Shown: positions 1 to 13,300 of the stretch, one piece after another
Numbering within the stretch: position 1 is the stretch's first letter
Layout of the letters: each line of letters starts with the position of its first letter
Assembly (NCBI RefSeq): GCF_020536995.1
Contig: NC_068356.1
Location: 80,643,107-80,707,106, forward strand
DNA from: Dreissena polymorpha
Taxonomy: Eukaryota; Mollusca; Bivalvia; Myida; Dreissenidae
Direction of reading: 5' to 3'
DNA: 64,000 bases
Notes under the pieces: model-generated
Seen by the model: the letters and a program-made list of their open reading frames with translations, nothing else
What the model was told of the DNA's origin: nothing
The model's database searches: none
Program-made: the position numbers and the translations under genes

Positions 1-720
1 ACGTTATTGTTCATTGAAATGTGCTCTTTGATTGATGTTAAAAAGTGATAAAGACTAAGATTTTTCTCCATGCAATACAATTACATATAAATACACTATC
101 GATCATTACGTATTGTAATTTATAACGTTTATAATACTGCTGTATATAAATAAAGTTTTAATATACCATTCGATTGAAATAATGATATTGCTTTAAAGAT
201 GATTGAGATATATAGGTGAAATATGCTATTTGTATTGTTTATCCTTTATTGACATGCCCATATAAGTTGAAATTTTAATCTTGTAGAAATGCAGTCAATG
301 ATGAATATATTTGATCGTTATAATTACACAAGACTTAATTGTCCTACCTGGTAAATTTCAGGGATTTTGTATTCCTTCTTCCGCGCTGTTTCATCGATTT
401 GAGTAATCTGTCAATACGTTTTGTACAATTTCAGAAGACATTTAGGATTGACGTAATTAATGTAAATTGACTTTATGCTTGAGGTGCGATTCTGTGAAAG
501 GTTTTAATGTTGGATTAACAAAACACTTACCGCGTATAGAGCTATCCGCGTATAAAACTATAATCATATTATGATTTTATGAATAATACCCACACAAGGT
601 GTCAGGATGCGATAAAACATAGGATCTTTAAATTTGAAGTTCAGCGTTATATCAATTTAGGTTTGATTGAAAGTCATACCAGTGCATGTTTTGATTTTTT
701 TTTCAAAATATCTTTAGTAT
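1..720. other. 3' flank of the CARF/PHD gene, no gene seen
   Basis: A/T-rich sequence without an open frame or repeat family that I recognise. It may hold 3' UTR of the gene to its right, or an intron if the last exon splices past 744 and the gene continues beyond the left edge. Confidence 0.4.
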
Positions 721-726
721 TTTATT
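721..726 (-). terminator. Candidate polyadenylation signal of the CARF/PHD gene
   Basis: TTTATT on the plus strand reads AATAAA on the minus strand, about 18 bases past the TAA stop. A second copy lies near 246-251. Such hexamers are common in A/T-rich DNA, so this is suggestive only. Confidence 0.35.
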
Positions 727-743
727 AAAAATATTAATTCATA

Positions 744-1307
744 TTATATTCCCTGTACCTTGTTTTGGCATCCATGACATACATAGCTGTCGGGCTCGTG
801 GTCAATGTCCTCCCCGACACAGCCAGGATGAAACCATTGTTCACATGCATCGCAATGCCAATAAATCCTAAAAATAAATAATTATTTTTTAAATACCCAC
901 ATCTTTGGGATTCCACGCTGCACCATACGTTATGTTCATTGATGCGTTTTCCCAAATTTAATTGATTTGTTTTATAAAGTTAATATTGTAAATTACATAT
1001 AACTGAAATAAATCTAAATCTTAGTAAATAAAGCCAGTACAGGGTTCACAATATCAGTTGCGCTCAAATCGAATAGGCCAAAATAAGATCAAAGTTTGAT
1101 GATAACTTTACTCATCACTGGTTTGAGTAAAACATTCTGAAAGAAAGATGAAGTATAAGATGAGTGAATCTGTTCAGGAACGTGTTAATAAATAAAACAC
1201 ATACTAAAAATTTACCTTTTATCGTCAGGCTTTTGACATACACAAAATGTTTTTTTTGCGTTGGAGCGCTTTATAATCTCTGTGTAAACAAACGACGAAC
1301 GTTGTTT
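744..1307 (-). CDS. PHD finger encoded by the last two exons (13 and 14)
   Basis: Exon 13 (1307-1216) ends KKTFCVCQKPDDK and exon 14 (867-744) continues IYWHCDACEQWFHPGCVGE … SYVCHGCQNK. Together they supply all eight zinc ligands in C4HC3 order: Cys721, Cys723, Cys735, Cys738, His743, Cys746, Cys760 and Cys763. The WFH and 'CVG' signatures are typical of PHD fingers, which usually read histone H3 tail methylation state or bind unmodified H3. The PHD frame in exon 14 is not the longest open frame there; a shifted frame overlaps it. The arginine codon is split by the intron (AG|G). An AATAAA lies on this strand just after the stop. Confidence 0.85.
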
Positions 1308-4300
1308 CTGAAAAAAGAAATAAAATACCATAACATTCCTATTTAGATATTTGGGAAATGTATTTGATAATATTTTCTTTAACGTCGTTCGTTGAATAAT
1401 CATAATGTAGTTTAAAAGTTGTTTACATAATGTTCAATTAGTCCAAAGATATATAACTTAGAATGAACAAACCTTTCGTTTCAACCTTTTCTCTGGAATA
1501 ACTTTCGCCTCCTCGCTTGTGCATGGCAGTGCTGCTAGAACTTTCGCCTCCTCGATTGTGCATGGCAGTGCTGCTTGAACTTTCGCCTCCTCGATTGAGC
1601 ATGGCAGTGCTGCTAGAACTTTCGCCTCCTCGCTTGTGCATGGCAGTGCTGCTAGAACTTTCGCCTCCTCGCTTTTGCATGGCAGTGCTGCTAGAACTTT
1701 CGCCTCCTCGATTGTGCATGGCAGTGCTGCTAGAACTTTCGCCTCCTCGATTGTACATGGCAGTGCTGCTAAACAATAATTATTATATTATTAACTATGG
1801 CGTAAAATTTTGAAAAAGTGAGTTCTTTAACAACTGAACAAATGAAAATATAGCTGTAAGTTTGCCCTTAAATCGGCGCATTAATTAATTAATTATTATG
1901 CAAATGTGCGGTCAACACGCAATTCAAATGTAACAAGAATATTGGCAAGCAATATATGTCCCCTACCGGCTCCACCATTGTACGACATATAAAGAAAAAA
2001 TATTTTATTTGTTGTCATAGCAACCAGAATTTTTGACGTAGGAACAAAATGAAATGACGTGCATAACGTCCGTATTGCCATCTATCCATTTTTCAAGTTT
2101 CATGAAAAATATTAAGAACTTTTGAAGCTATCGCAGGATCCAGAAAAGTGTGACAGACTCACGGATTGACAGATTGACAGACCCACAGACCGAAACCATA
2201 AGTCCCCTCCGGTAAAATTTAGATCTGCTTGTATATAAGATGCGAAAGCGAATCGAATACTAAGAAGATATAACTAATCTCAGTTTTGTCATATGTGTTC
2301 TTAACTAATATGGCTTAATGTGACAGCATGTCGTCGCTGTCGTTCTCAAACCTCGTAGCTCATGAACAAGTTGGCATTTTGTAGCTACGAGATTTGAGAA
2401 CTACAGCGACGATGTGTTTCTTTTACGCGACACCATCTAATATAGCGGTTTTATTCAGAAAATATCGCGGTGGTCTAGTGGATGAGGTGTCCACCTAGCG
2501 ATCGGGAGTTCGTGGGTTCCATCCCTACCCGGGGACGTTCTCATTATCTCCTCGTTACATACCAAGTTCTGGTTCTTCCCATGAAACGGACTCGACAGTG
2601 TTCATATCTGCCTATAATAGGCCTTCCTGTAATAGTCAGGAAATGACTGTAGGAAGTACGAAGTAGAAGTACTCACTCGCAGAGCTTTGCTGTGCCAATC
2701 CTGTTCATACAATGTTCAATGAACTTATTGGGGCGTCTGTGAAGAAATTGTGGGATTTCCGGTGCATAATGCTTGTAGGTGCCAGTCAGCTTCAGATTTT
2801 CCTCCACATAGCTATAATTAAACACAACTTTATTAAGCTACGAATAAATTGTAAACTATACATGACGAAAAGGAAAAATGAACGTTATAGCATATTGTTA
2901 TTGGGCATCTTATTGAGTGGTCGTTATGGCGAATCATCTATGTTGGACAATTTGTAAGCTTTTTTCTTAATTTGATGTTTGAGTTATAGATGTCGAATGA
3001 CCTAGGAACAAGGGTCGTATAAATAATTACTCCGGGTTCGTCGCTGATGTAATTGGCGTTTGGAAATAGACTTGAACTCGGAGAAGCTATACTTCAAAAC
3101 ATCGCATCTCATGGCATCTTAATACATGTTTGAAGCAATCTTTAAGAATTGGCATGTAAAACATAATTTTTCTCACCTTTGATACTTTTCTGGCAGAAAC
3201 TTCTTCACAAGAACGCGGACCGTGCTGGTTAGAGTCATTTTGGAGTTTCCCTTCAAGCACTGTGCTTTGAACGTCCCATGCAGTCGCTCGATGCCATTGT
3301 TGGTGTGCACACCAACCATCAAATGGCCAATACGGCAGTACTGGACCCATTTCTGAGAAAAGTAATTGGTGTTTTGTTATTAATTGTACAACACATTAAG
3401 AGTAATGAAACTCCAACGCAGCATCACTCATATCAATATTATGTGGTGGGTAGATTTTTATATAAGGAGACAATTTTGAATAGCATGTAGTTGCTTTGTA
3501 TATGCCATTCAAATGCCATCTATGCTTTGACATTATCATGGTTATACACAAAAACAATTATGTCATTTTGGCTTCTCTTTTCACAAATTATAATCGCATT
3601 TAATCGACTGTTGTGTGAAATATCTGATAATTGATTTAGTAACCTCTCTCGACAAAAACGCATTTGTGACATCTACCTCTTGCATTGGTAGCCAGTGATT
3701 ATCTAAGTATGATCCTATTGAGGCCCATAAACTTGATTCACGAAGGTTCTTAAGTCTTATGGCAAACTCGTCCTCTGTGTTGGCATCCGCCAGACCTTGC
3801 ATGCATTTAAGTGCCTCGGACTTGTTGGATATGGCATTTTTCGATTGTTTTAGCCACCTCATCCATGCTTGAACGCGATGGAAATCGCATAGAAGGCCTC
3901 TTGAATCTGTATGATACATATATATGGATCGTCTTTTTTTGGTGTGCACTAATTATATAATTACTGAAATACTGGTCATAAATGTTATAACGAATTAAAA
4001 AATCTTAATAATGGAATACTTTAAATGCTTTCAACAAATCAAAAGATCATCGCATTGGGATATATACGTAATTAAGAAAAAAGAATGCTGTAACGTGAAT
4101 ATTTTCAATGAAAATCAACTGACAGTAAACTACATATACATCATTACAACAATTTCAAGTCCTCTGCATTTGTCAGCACATCCATTCATTATTGTACTAA
4201 AGTTTTGTTGCTTAATTTAGTGTTTACAGCTATTGATTTTATTCTTCATCATCACCAGCATAACATCAACATCGTAATGATAAACAATTTTCTTTTAATG

Positions 4301-7300
4301 TAAAATATTTAGTGTTCAATGGCGCGGGGTTTTAAATATTTTTTTATCTGAAAGTGAAATCTTTATAAAATAATTTTATTTATTATCATTAGTTTTGTTG
4401 TAATTATTAATAGTATTAGTGTTATTCTTGCAAGGCGCAATACCAAACTTTTTAAAAACTAACTGTTATTGCAGGTGTGTATTTTCAAGCATTCGGCACT
4501 TTTACCTGGAAAATGAAATTCCATAGCACCGATCTCTTTCTCATCATTGTCCGTCATGTAGTTGGCTGGGCTCCACTCTGGGTTTGCATTTTTAATCATT
4601 CCAATTGCCTCCGTAATCATAGCCGTACTTTCATTTTCAGTGATAAACACAGCAACGACCTGGTGGTCGACATTCGTTTTAACCGCAATGAAAAATAGCG
4701 GCAATGCAAACCTAGATGTTTTATAGGTCGAGTCGAGTAGTACCATTTCATTTCCATATCTGCGAAGCAGCTTTTGCATTTCCGGCGTTTGGTACACCAT
4801 CAAAAAGGACTGGAAGACATACAATCAATAAGCGGCTCCGCAGGTCGCAATTAAAATTATCATCACGCAAATATAGCTCCAAAAGTCGTCATTAACATTA
4901 ATATTTTGTTTAAAGGTACGATTTTCAAATAGCGGGTCGGGCGATTATTGGTATCGAATAAAAACATATGTATTGAGCCATTATTGATGTGAAAAGGTGT
5001 TATCGCTGTTTTTGAGATTTATTATAACAAATGTCATTTTTTACAAGGGTACAAATCACTGGTTTAGCGTTCATTGGTATTAAGTGCCCGAGTAAAAAAA
5101 TGTGATATCGCCGGTTCAACGATTATTAATGTTAACATGTCTTGTCGCGATAATAAATAATAAACATCATTTTTGCCTGTTGTCTAGACACTCTCAAACA
5201 TTCAATATGTAAAGCATTCAAATTCTCGTCTATTTTACATGTCAATTTAATTTGTCCGGTGAAGATACTGCCATGTGCGTATTGTTAATTGTATCCGTCT
5301 TCATGTATCAGTTCGGAAAATTTAGTTTACCGTAGAATTGATGGGCAGAGCGGAGCGACATTTATTTAACACATTTATTGTATTGTACTCAGGGCTATCA
5401 GTGCTAAATGAAAAGCATCGCATTTAAAGATTAAACTCGCAAACACGCAGATAAAATTCTTAATGTGTTTAAATGTCAAATAAAAACAAGAGTTGTCACT
5501 ATAAGATGACTTATGCCCCCTATAAACGCTTGGTAGAAGTTTTAAGCTTTTTCGAAACCTAAATGCAGATTTGGAAACCTAAACGCGGACCCTTAGTTCA
5601 AGGTCACAGGGGTCAAAATTTGTGTGCGTACGGAAAGGCCTTATCGATATACACATGCATGCCAAATATGAAATTGCTATCTGAAGCGACATAGAAGTTA
5701 GGAGCATTTGTCGAAATCGAAACGCAAAGTGTGACGGACAGACGGGGGTATAAAAATGTCTTAGAATATCACAATAAATCAAAAACATAAACTAGAGAGC
5801 GGAAACCATGCTAAATCCTTGAAATGCACTAATTAAGTTTGGTAAAGATCGGATGAAAACTATTTGAATTAGAGAGCGGAGACGAAAGTGTGACAGACTG
5901 ACAGACAGTGCGAACACTGTATACCCCCTTTTCTTCGAAAGGGGGCATAAACAAGATCAAATCGGTGGCTGAGCGATTACTAGTATTGGCATGAAACATC
6001 TTAATTAAACTGAGAAATCATTGGTTGGGCGTTTATTTGTATTTAATGTCCTATTAATAAATGGGATATTGCAGGTTGGGCGATTATAGATACGAACAAG
6101 AAACGTGTCCACACGACACAAATGCCCCAAATTGTAACTTTATGAATACTTAGGTAAAGAATAAAATTCATTTGAATTACAGAGCGGACTAAGTGACCCT
6201 GTGACATAGATTTTAAACCGGCATGATCCATGTTCGAACTTGGTGTAGAGATCGTCTAGATAAAACTTCTCTGCACTTCTCCTAGTTGCCATCTGTTAAT
6301 ATTCTGAGTTTAAAGTAAATCCATTGAATAGATTTGTAGTTATGCTCTGGACAAAGTTTCAGACGGAAGGACGAACAGACGGGGACTATTACTATATCCC
6401 CCACCGATTTTTTTTGCGGCGTGGATAATAAGACAGCGAACACCGAATGTTTTAAACGCACTAAGTGACCCCGTGACCTACTCTTTTTGCCCGGCATGGC
6501 CCATGTTCGAACTTGGCGTAGACATTATCTAGAAACAACCTATGACCAAGTTTGTGGAAGATCGGATTCAAACTACTTGAAATAGAGAGCGGACACCATG
6601 CTGAATGTTTGAAACTTACTAAGTGACCCCGTGACCTACTTTTTTTGCCCGCTATGAAACATGTTCGAACTTGGCCTAGACAGTATCTAGATACAACTTC
6701 TGACCAAGTTTGTTTAAGATCGGATGAGAACTACTTGAACTAGAGAGTGGCCACGCAAAAAAAGTGTGACCACACAGACAGACAGACTGACCGACTGTGC
6801 GAAAACTATATTCTGCACAATGGGGGCATAAAAAGTCATGTGTATAGTTGTTATCGTTGGTTGACCCAAGGTGCGCTCACCTGAATAGAAGTGTTAACAA
6901 GGTAAAATAATAACGATGGACGATGCACGACTGAAAAAGGTGATCCCTATAAAGTCATGTGCACATTTTATTATTCAGTATATAAACGATTTTTGTCGAT
7001 TGTTGAGCGATAAGTAGAACTAGGTTAAGCGTTGTCAAGTATTAGCATATGGTTTGGTATTAGCTGCTTTCACTCATTTACTGTTTGTCACCTGGAATCC
7101 TTTAATATATGAAGCAGTATCTTGTGGAACTAAATCCCAACATTGTGGAACAAAGTTTAATATTCCCTGCAATTGCAAACCAATCGAGCTACAATTTTTA
7201 CGATAATGATCTTAAAAGTTCATTTACAAAAAATAGCAATACAAATTAACAGTTGACACTTTTATTCCATGTCAATAAAACTAAACTTTAAAGATGCTGA

Positions 7301-10300
7301 ATGTAAAGTAATAGCTTTGTTGTGCACACAAATTTTTGTTAATCAAAATATATGAAAAATTACCATTAATGATATGATGTTCTGTTCAGACTTATGAATG
7401 TTTAATGGGTGTTAATAATAACACTTATTTAAAAAAGTGAAGGATTATGTTTCTTGTACATGGCACTTCTCCAAGTCAGTATCTATACAACCATGAAATT
7501 ATATATTTATATCTTATATGGTGTCATAGAAATATCCCTGAAACTTTTGTAACAGATAGACAGAAAACACCAATTCTATATCCATCTGCCTTTGGCAGGG
7601 GATAATAATCAAGAACAGAAATTCAGGTGTCTTTTTCCTTCAAACTTTTTTAACAATTGTTCATCATGTCAATATTACCAATATGGATAAATTTATATTT
7701 AGTGGATTGTGAAACAACACCAAACATATTTTTTAAATGAGAGATATAAAAAAAAATTAACAAAATCAAACAGATTCAGCATCTTTAAAACAAAACTCTT
7801 ACACAATAACATGTCACAATATTACACAACTGTAAACAAAACACTTCACAAAGTATAAACCTTACACACTCAAAACATAATATCAAACAAAACATCTGAA
7901 CTGTTAATTCAACTAAAGTACCTCACTTTCTTCATTTGCATTTGTTTGTTTTTGCCTTACATAAACAAGTGCATCCGGACAAGCATCTTTGTATTCATTA
8001 AGCTAAATAATTATAAATAAATAATATATCATGGATTTAGCAAAACTAAAATCATATTGCTGATGTACAAAACTAAAATGTTCAATAACATACCGGTACA
8101 CAGTATTATAAAGCATAATGAACAAGCAAATTTGTTGAATTGATATCCCCCGCCAATATAATTCTGGACACAAATATTTCTGGACGGATGGACAACGCCA
8201 ACATGCATCATCCTCATAACCATATATATACTCATACCAAGTTTCAATGAAATTCCCAAAAGCACTTCCAAGATATTGCTCCGGACACAAAAAAACATTT
8301 TTTGAAGATACAAAGGGCCATAACTCATAAGAAAATTAATTTTGGTCAGACCATGTTATATCTCATAAATGCACACAACTGAAAAGCACTCTGGTGGGTG
8401 TACTTTTAGCACATCAAGTTTAACCATATTTATTTAAAAAATGCACACGTCAGCCTTTCATTCAATTATTTATCTATTTCAAATATATGTAATTTTTTAT
8501 TATATAAATCGATATATAACTATAATGGGATTCTAACTGATCATCAGTGATGCATATAAAATTGTTGAATAGACATATAGAAATAGGATCTGTCACGAGT
8601 TGTCATATCATACCATATTTTATTAAACGATTCAGGAATGTTGTTAGTAAGCGAGCCTTTGGCGAGCCAACTAACGAATTTCCTGGACGAGTTTAATAAA
8701 ATATGGTATTAAATGAGTGCCAGATCTTCTTGATCACATGCTTTAAAATGAGCCAATTAAATAAATATTTACGCAAACTTAATGATAAATCCGAAATGTT
8801 GTTTACATTTCGTGACGTCATTTGACCTTGCAATGTTATTTCAGCAAAATAACAAAATGCAATTGGTCAATCAAACGAAAATAAGCCAATGAAAATCCTT
8901 AAAAAGTATATTACACATTTGTAAGATAAAAATAATCGTAATGGTTATATTACGTGGGGAAGCAGGGTATGGCATGTGATAAATATATATCCATAACTGT
9001 TAATTACACACTAAGCACACTCACTAGCTGTACTAAGTTGTGTTGATCATCACTACTATCACATCCCTTTTTTGCTGCCTTGTTCATGTGATAACGGATC
9101 ACTTTTTTTGTAGGGGCAAATCTCCGATTAGTTTTGGATGGAGCAGGTGTTACATTTTTCGTAACAAATGAGGTCAGATGGCGTTGCATCTCTTCAACAT
9201 TTGCAACGCCATCTTCCACCACAAGCTCTTTGATTTTTGACGCAACATCACTGTCGATACGCTGCAACAGCCCAGCATTCTGTTCAAGATTAAATAAGAA
9301 ATATAAAAAGCAGCAATTCATATAAACATGCACTTTGCAAACATTATCACCCCAATCTACCATCATCTGCATTTTAAAACAGATGTAATATAAATACATC
9401 ATTATAAAGAAGAGTCAATGGAAAAGATGTAGATGTCTCAGTGTCTGACAGACAGTGTGACCCCAGAGTGCATTGTTGTTGATAAGTTAAGATAATCTGA
9501 ACAATTTGAATCTTACATTAACAAGAGCTTGTTAACAGACAAAACAGCAGCCCCCTAGTGGATATTTGCTGCATTTTATTTATATAACCATATCAATCAG
9601 CAATTTGAACCCTATTAAACAACTGACATAAAGTGCATATTCCCAATACAGCCATTTATGCCCTCCAAATTTTATCAACTCTGCTTACGTAATTTTTGAG
9701 TCAGCACGCTTTTAGTTTCCAATCATTTCTTTAAACTCAGCAACAATAATTTCTGATGGTGATAAATTTGTATAATTTTTTCTTTGCTGGAGGCCAAGAA
9801 AAAATGAAGGAAATTGTACATTCAACTATAAGTCCCTCTTTCAACATACCAAATTTTATCAACCTAGGTAATTTACTAGTTGACATATTGCAATATGCTG
9901 AATGCGAAAGATGGACATACACACACACAAACGGAATGACAACTGCAAGTTCAATACATTTATACCTATGCCTTTCAGCAGGGAATAATAAAGAAATTAT
10001 AATGAAAACCAGGGCATAATCTTTAGGTCATTCTCCTTATTATTTTGTTATTATTATCTTAATTATTGCAAAACTTTGACTTCTTAAGAAAGTCTTAAAT
10101 CATTTTTTAATAAAAGTCCATATCATTCAACCACTGGCATATGGCTACCTTTGATTCCAGGAGCATGCTTTTAACAATCTCTAGTTATATTATTTGATGT
10201 CAAATAACAACTATCCAAACTCAAGCATTTAGAGAAAATTAATTGTAAATTATTTAATTATACACATCATCTTTTAAGATCTAGGATAATTTAAAGGTTC

Positions 10301-13300
10301 ATAGTGCTGCCAAACAAATCAGGTTTAAAGCTGGAGCAGTCTGATGACTTTTTTAAATATTATGCTTTATCCTATTACCGGTAGTTAACACTGGTAAAAA
10401 TAGCTATGAAGCAAAGTCTTTGGATTTGGTTTTAAACATTTGTAAAAAAAATCAAATTCAAAAGCTTTTTACATTTTTTTTAATTATTACGTGCAGGGTA
10501 AACAAGAAATCCCCATGATGGGGCAATTGTTGACAACTTTGTTTGCATATTACAGCAAATGAAACAACAGAAATTTAACTTCACAGAGTGTTACTTTACA
10601 TATCAGTACCTCTCCACTGGTATGGTACTTGTGTTCGACGTTAGGAAACACCACCATTATCTTCTTGATGCCTTTACTCAGATCACTCCTCACATTAGAA
10701 GCAGCCATTTTTTTGTCCAGCTCGCTTGATGAACCCTTGTATTAAATGACATAATGTTGACAACCTAAACAGTACTAAAAACAAACAATAGCAAAAAAAT
10801 GATTGGACGAAGATGTTTAATTTAATTGTCATTATATTTTGCTTCTCACAATTTTACAAAGGCAAGAAAAATAAAAATGAAGCAGACACAATAAAAATGT
10901 ACATTTTGTATGAATCGGAAGAAATTGATTATATAACCATTGGATTTTGAGCATTGGTGCAATAGTAAGGTTTCTTAAGTATTATGATTGCAATAAAACA
11001 ATGTAATGACTTATGTAATTGACCTGCTTGTGGGTAAATTAAATAAAAGAAAAAAAACAACACATCCAACCTCTTCAGGGGTGAATATCAACACTTCCTT
11101 CAGAATGATCGAAGCAGGACAGTCCATTTTTTTGGAGGGCTGCAATGCATGCCTTGTTTTCTTTTTAGCATACGAGTGCTGCTCACTGCTAAATGTCTTT
11201 GTCTGAAAAGTATTTTCATATCTTTACAACTTTATGTACATGAAAATGCATATTTGATCTGATATCACACAGTGTTGAGTTTTGACAACTATTTGGACCA
11301 AATTTGTTTAAGAACAGATACTGTAAGTCTAATTTCATCATAATATTAGTCAGTATAAAACAAAAGGGTAAACATTTTACTCTTCATGGAATGATTTGAT
11401 CAATGTTGGCATTTTACCAAGTCCAAAGAAATAAATCTTATATTTTTATCTGAGCATTCATCACGACAATAAGAACAAAACTTTATTGTTCTGCAATAAA
11501 ATCAACACCATTTTAAGAATAGTTTTTAAATCCTCTGTCCGTCATTACATGTACATTGTATATTTTTTGCATTAAACGGCTTACAGGATGCGCTACATTG
11601 ATGTTTCAACGTTTATATATAAAAGATTCTCGTACATTTAGCTGATTCAACTGGATCCTATTTTTTAACAAAATTGTTATTAAATACAATGCATTCTCGG
11701 CTGCAGTTGCAGTTTTGAATGGATAAAAGCTTGTCAGAATGCTGTTTTATTTTTTTAAGAGGTCACAGTGACCTTGACCTTTGACCTAGTGACCCCAAAA
11801 AGTGTGCATTTGGCATGTAGAACTCATCAAGGTGCAGCAACATATTAAGTTTCAAAGTTGTAGGTTGAAGCACATTGATATTAGAGCCAATGTTCAAAAC
11901 CTTGACAAAACGGCACGAAGACTGACCTGACGAGCTGGCTATGACAATGCCTATGACAATACAAAACAGCCGAGCTAAAAATCAATGACAAGCATGGAGG
12001 GGAAGTTTACCATTTTTCTGTCCATTACCTTTTCCTTTTCCATTTTTTTCTTCTTATTCTTGTCTGTACCATGGTGGCATTTCAGAACCTGATGTCCAAG
12101 GCTCACATACATGTAAGGGTTCACCCCATGGACCCAACAAACCTTATGGGAGGATGAAGTAACAACTGAAATTATTCATCAAAACAGTTTTTATTTTATT
12201 TAATGCTTACCAATATGTATACCCTTTATTTAAATAACTCAAAAAAATGAAAGAAAAATAAAATAATCACAATTCATTGATTTAATATAAACAAAAGATG
12301 TGTTTGTCAGAAACAATGCCTATTTCGCAGCTTTGATAAAAAAAAATAACCTTGACCTTACACCACTCAAAATGTGCAGCTCCATTAGATACAAATGTGT
12401 GCCAAATGTCAAAAGTTATTGCAAGGTTACCAAGCTTAAAGTTTTGGGACAGAAGAACAGACAGACGGACAGGCCAAAAACAATACACCCCTGATCATTT
12501 GATCCGGGGGCATAACAATAATTGATAATGGTACATAAAATCACATTGTTCTAAAAAATAGACAAAGTACAAATGTTTTCACCTTCATAAGTCTTCATTT
12601 AAAACTTTTTTTTGATTTTTGAAAGACAATTAATTAGGAATTTTGTGACAGGATATGGGAATGAACAATACTTAATCAATAAGGGAAAAATTCTTTCTTT
12701 TTTTATGTAAAAAATTTTATATAAGTAAAAAGCTATCTGTGTGGCATGCTTTTTTCTTCTTACCCGTTGTGATAAATATTCAGGCCACATAAAAGCTTAA
12801 TAGATTTGATAACATCTTTACAAATAATTAATACCTTGGTGTATTGTAAACATTTCATCATTTAAGAAATATACGAGTGTGGCAGAATTTATAGGTGCCA
12901 GTGTTAATGAAGTATTAATTGAGTAAATGATGAATAAATAAAACATTGCTTTATGTCCCTGTGTAGCTATGGCTGTGAATACATGGCTATCATCACATGG
13001 GTATAAATATAAATGCATCCAGAACAGTATTTAAAGATTACACTGCTGATACTTAATAATAAATAAATGAAAATAAATGCATTCAGAACAATGTACATGA
13101 ATGCTGAATTGCGGACAGCTTATACCGTTATTTTCCATTAGAAATTTACTGTGTTCATTTAAAAAGCACTGGGAACATTGGATGATAATTTGTGAAATAA
13201 AGTATAATAATGGAAGGCAATTGTATTTCTCTTCAACAAATAATTGATAATATTTGGCAAAAATTTCATTAATAATATTCACTCTAGTCAAAACAGTTGT

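Noticed and set aside
734-955. 73-codon minus-strand frame as the last exon
   Set aside because: It overlaps the true exon in a shifted frame; only the other frame gives the PHD zinc ligands and fits the AG|G splice phase.
1517-1813. 98-codon plus-strand frame of MAVLLELSPPRLC repeats
   Set aside because: Antisense reading of the 39-bp minisatellite; the minus-strand reading is the one in phase with flanking exons.
4459-4505. Extension of exon 8 past its donor to the stop near 4459
   Set aside because: The CCAG|GTAAAA donor joins in phase to the CDFH block of exon 9, which is the expected next MULE motif.
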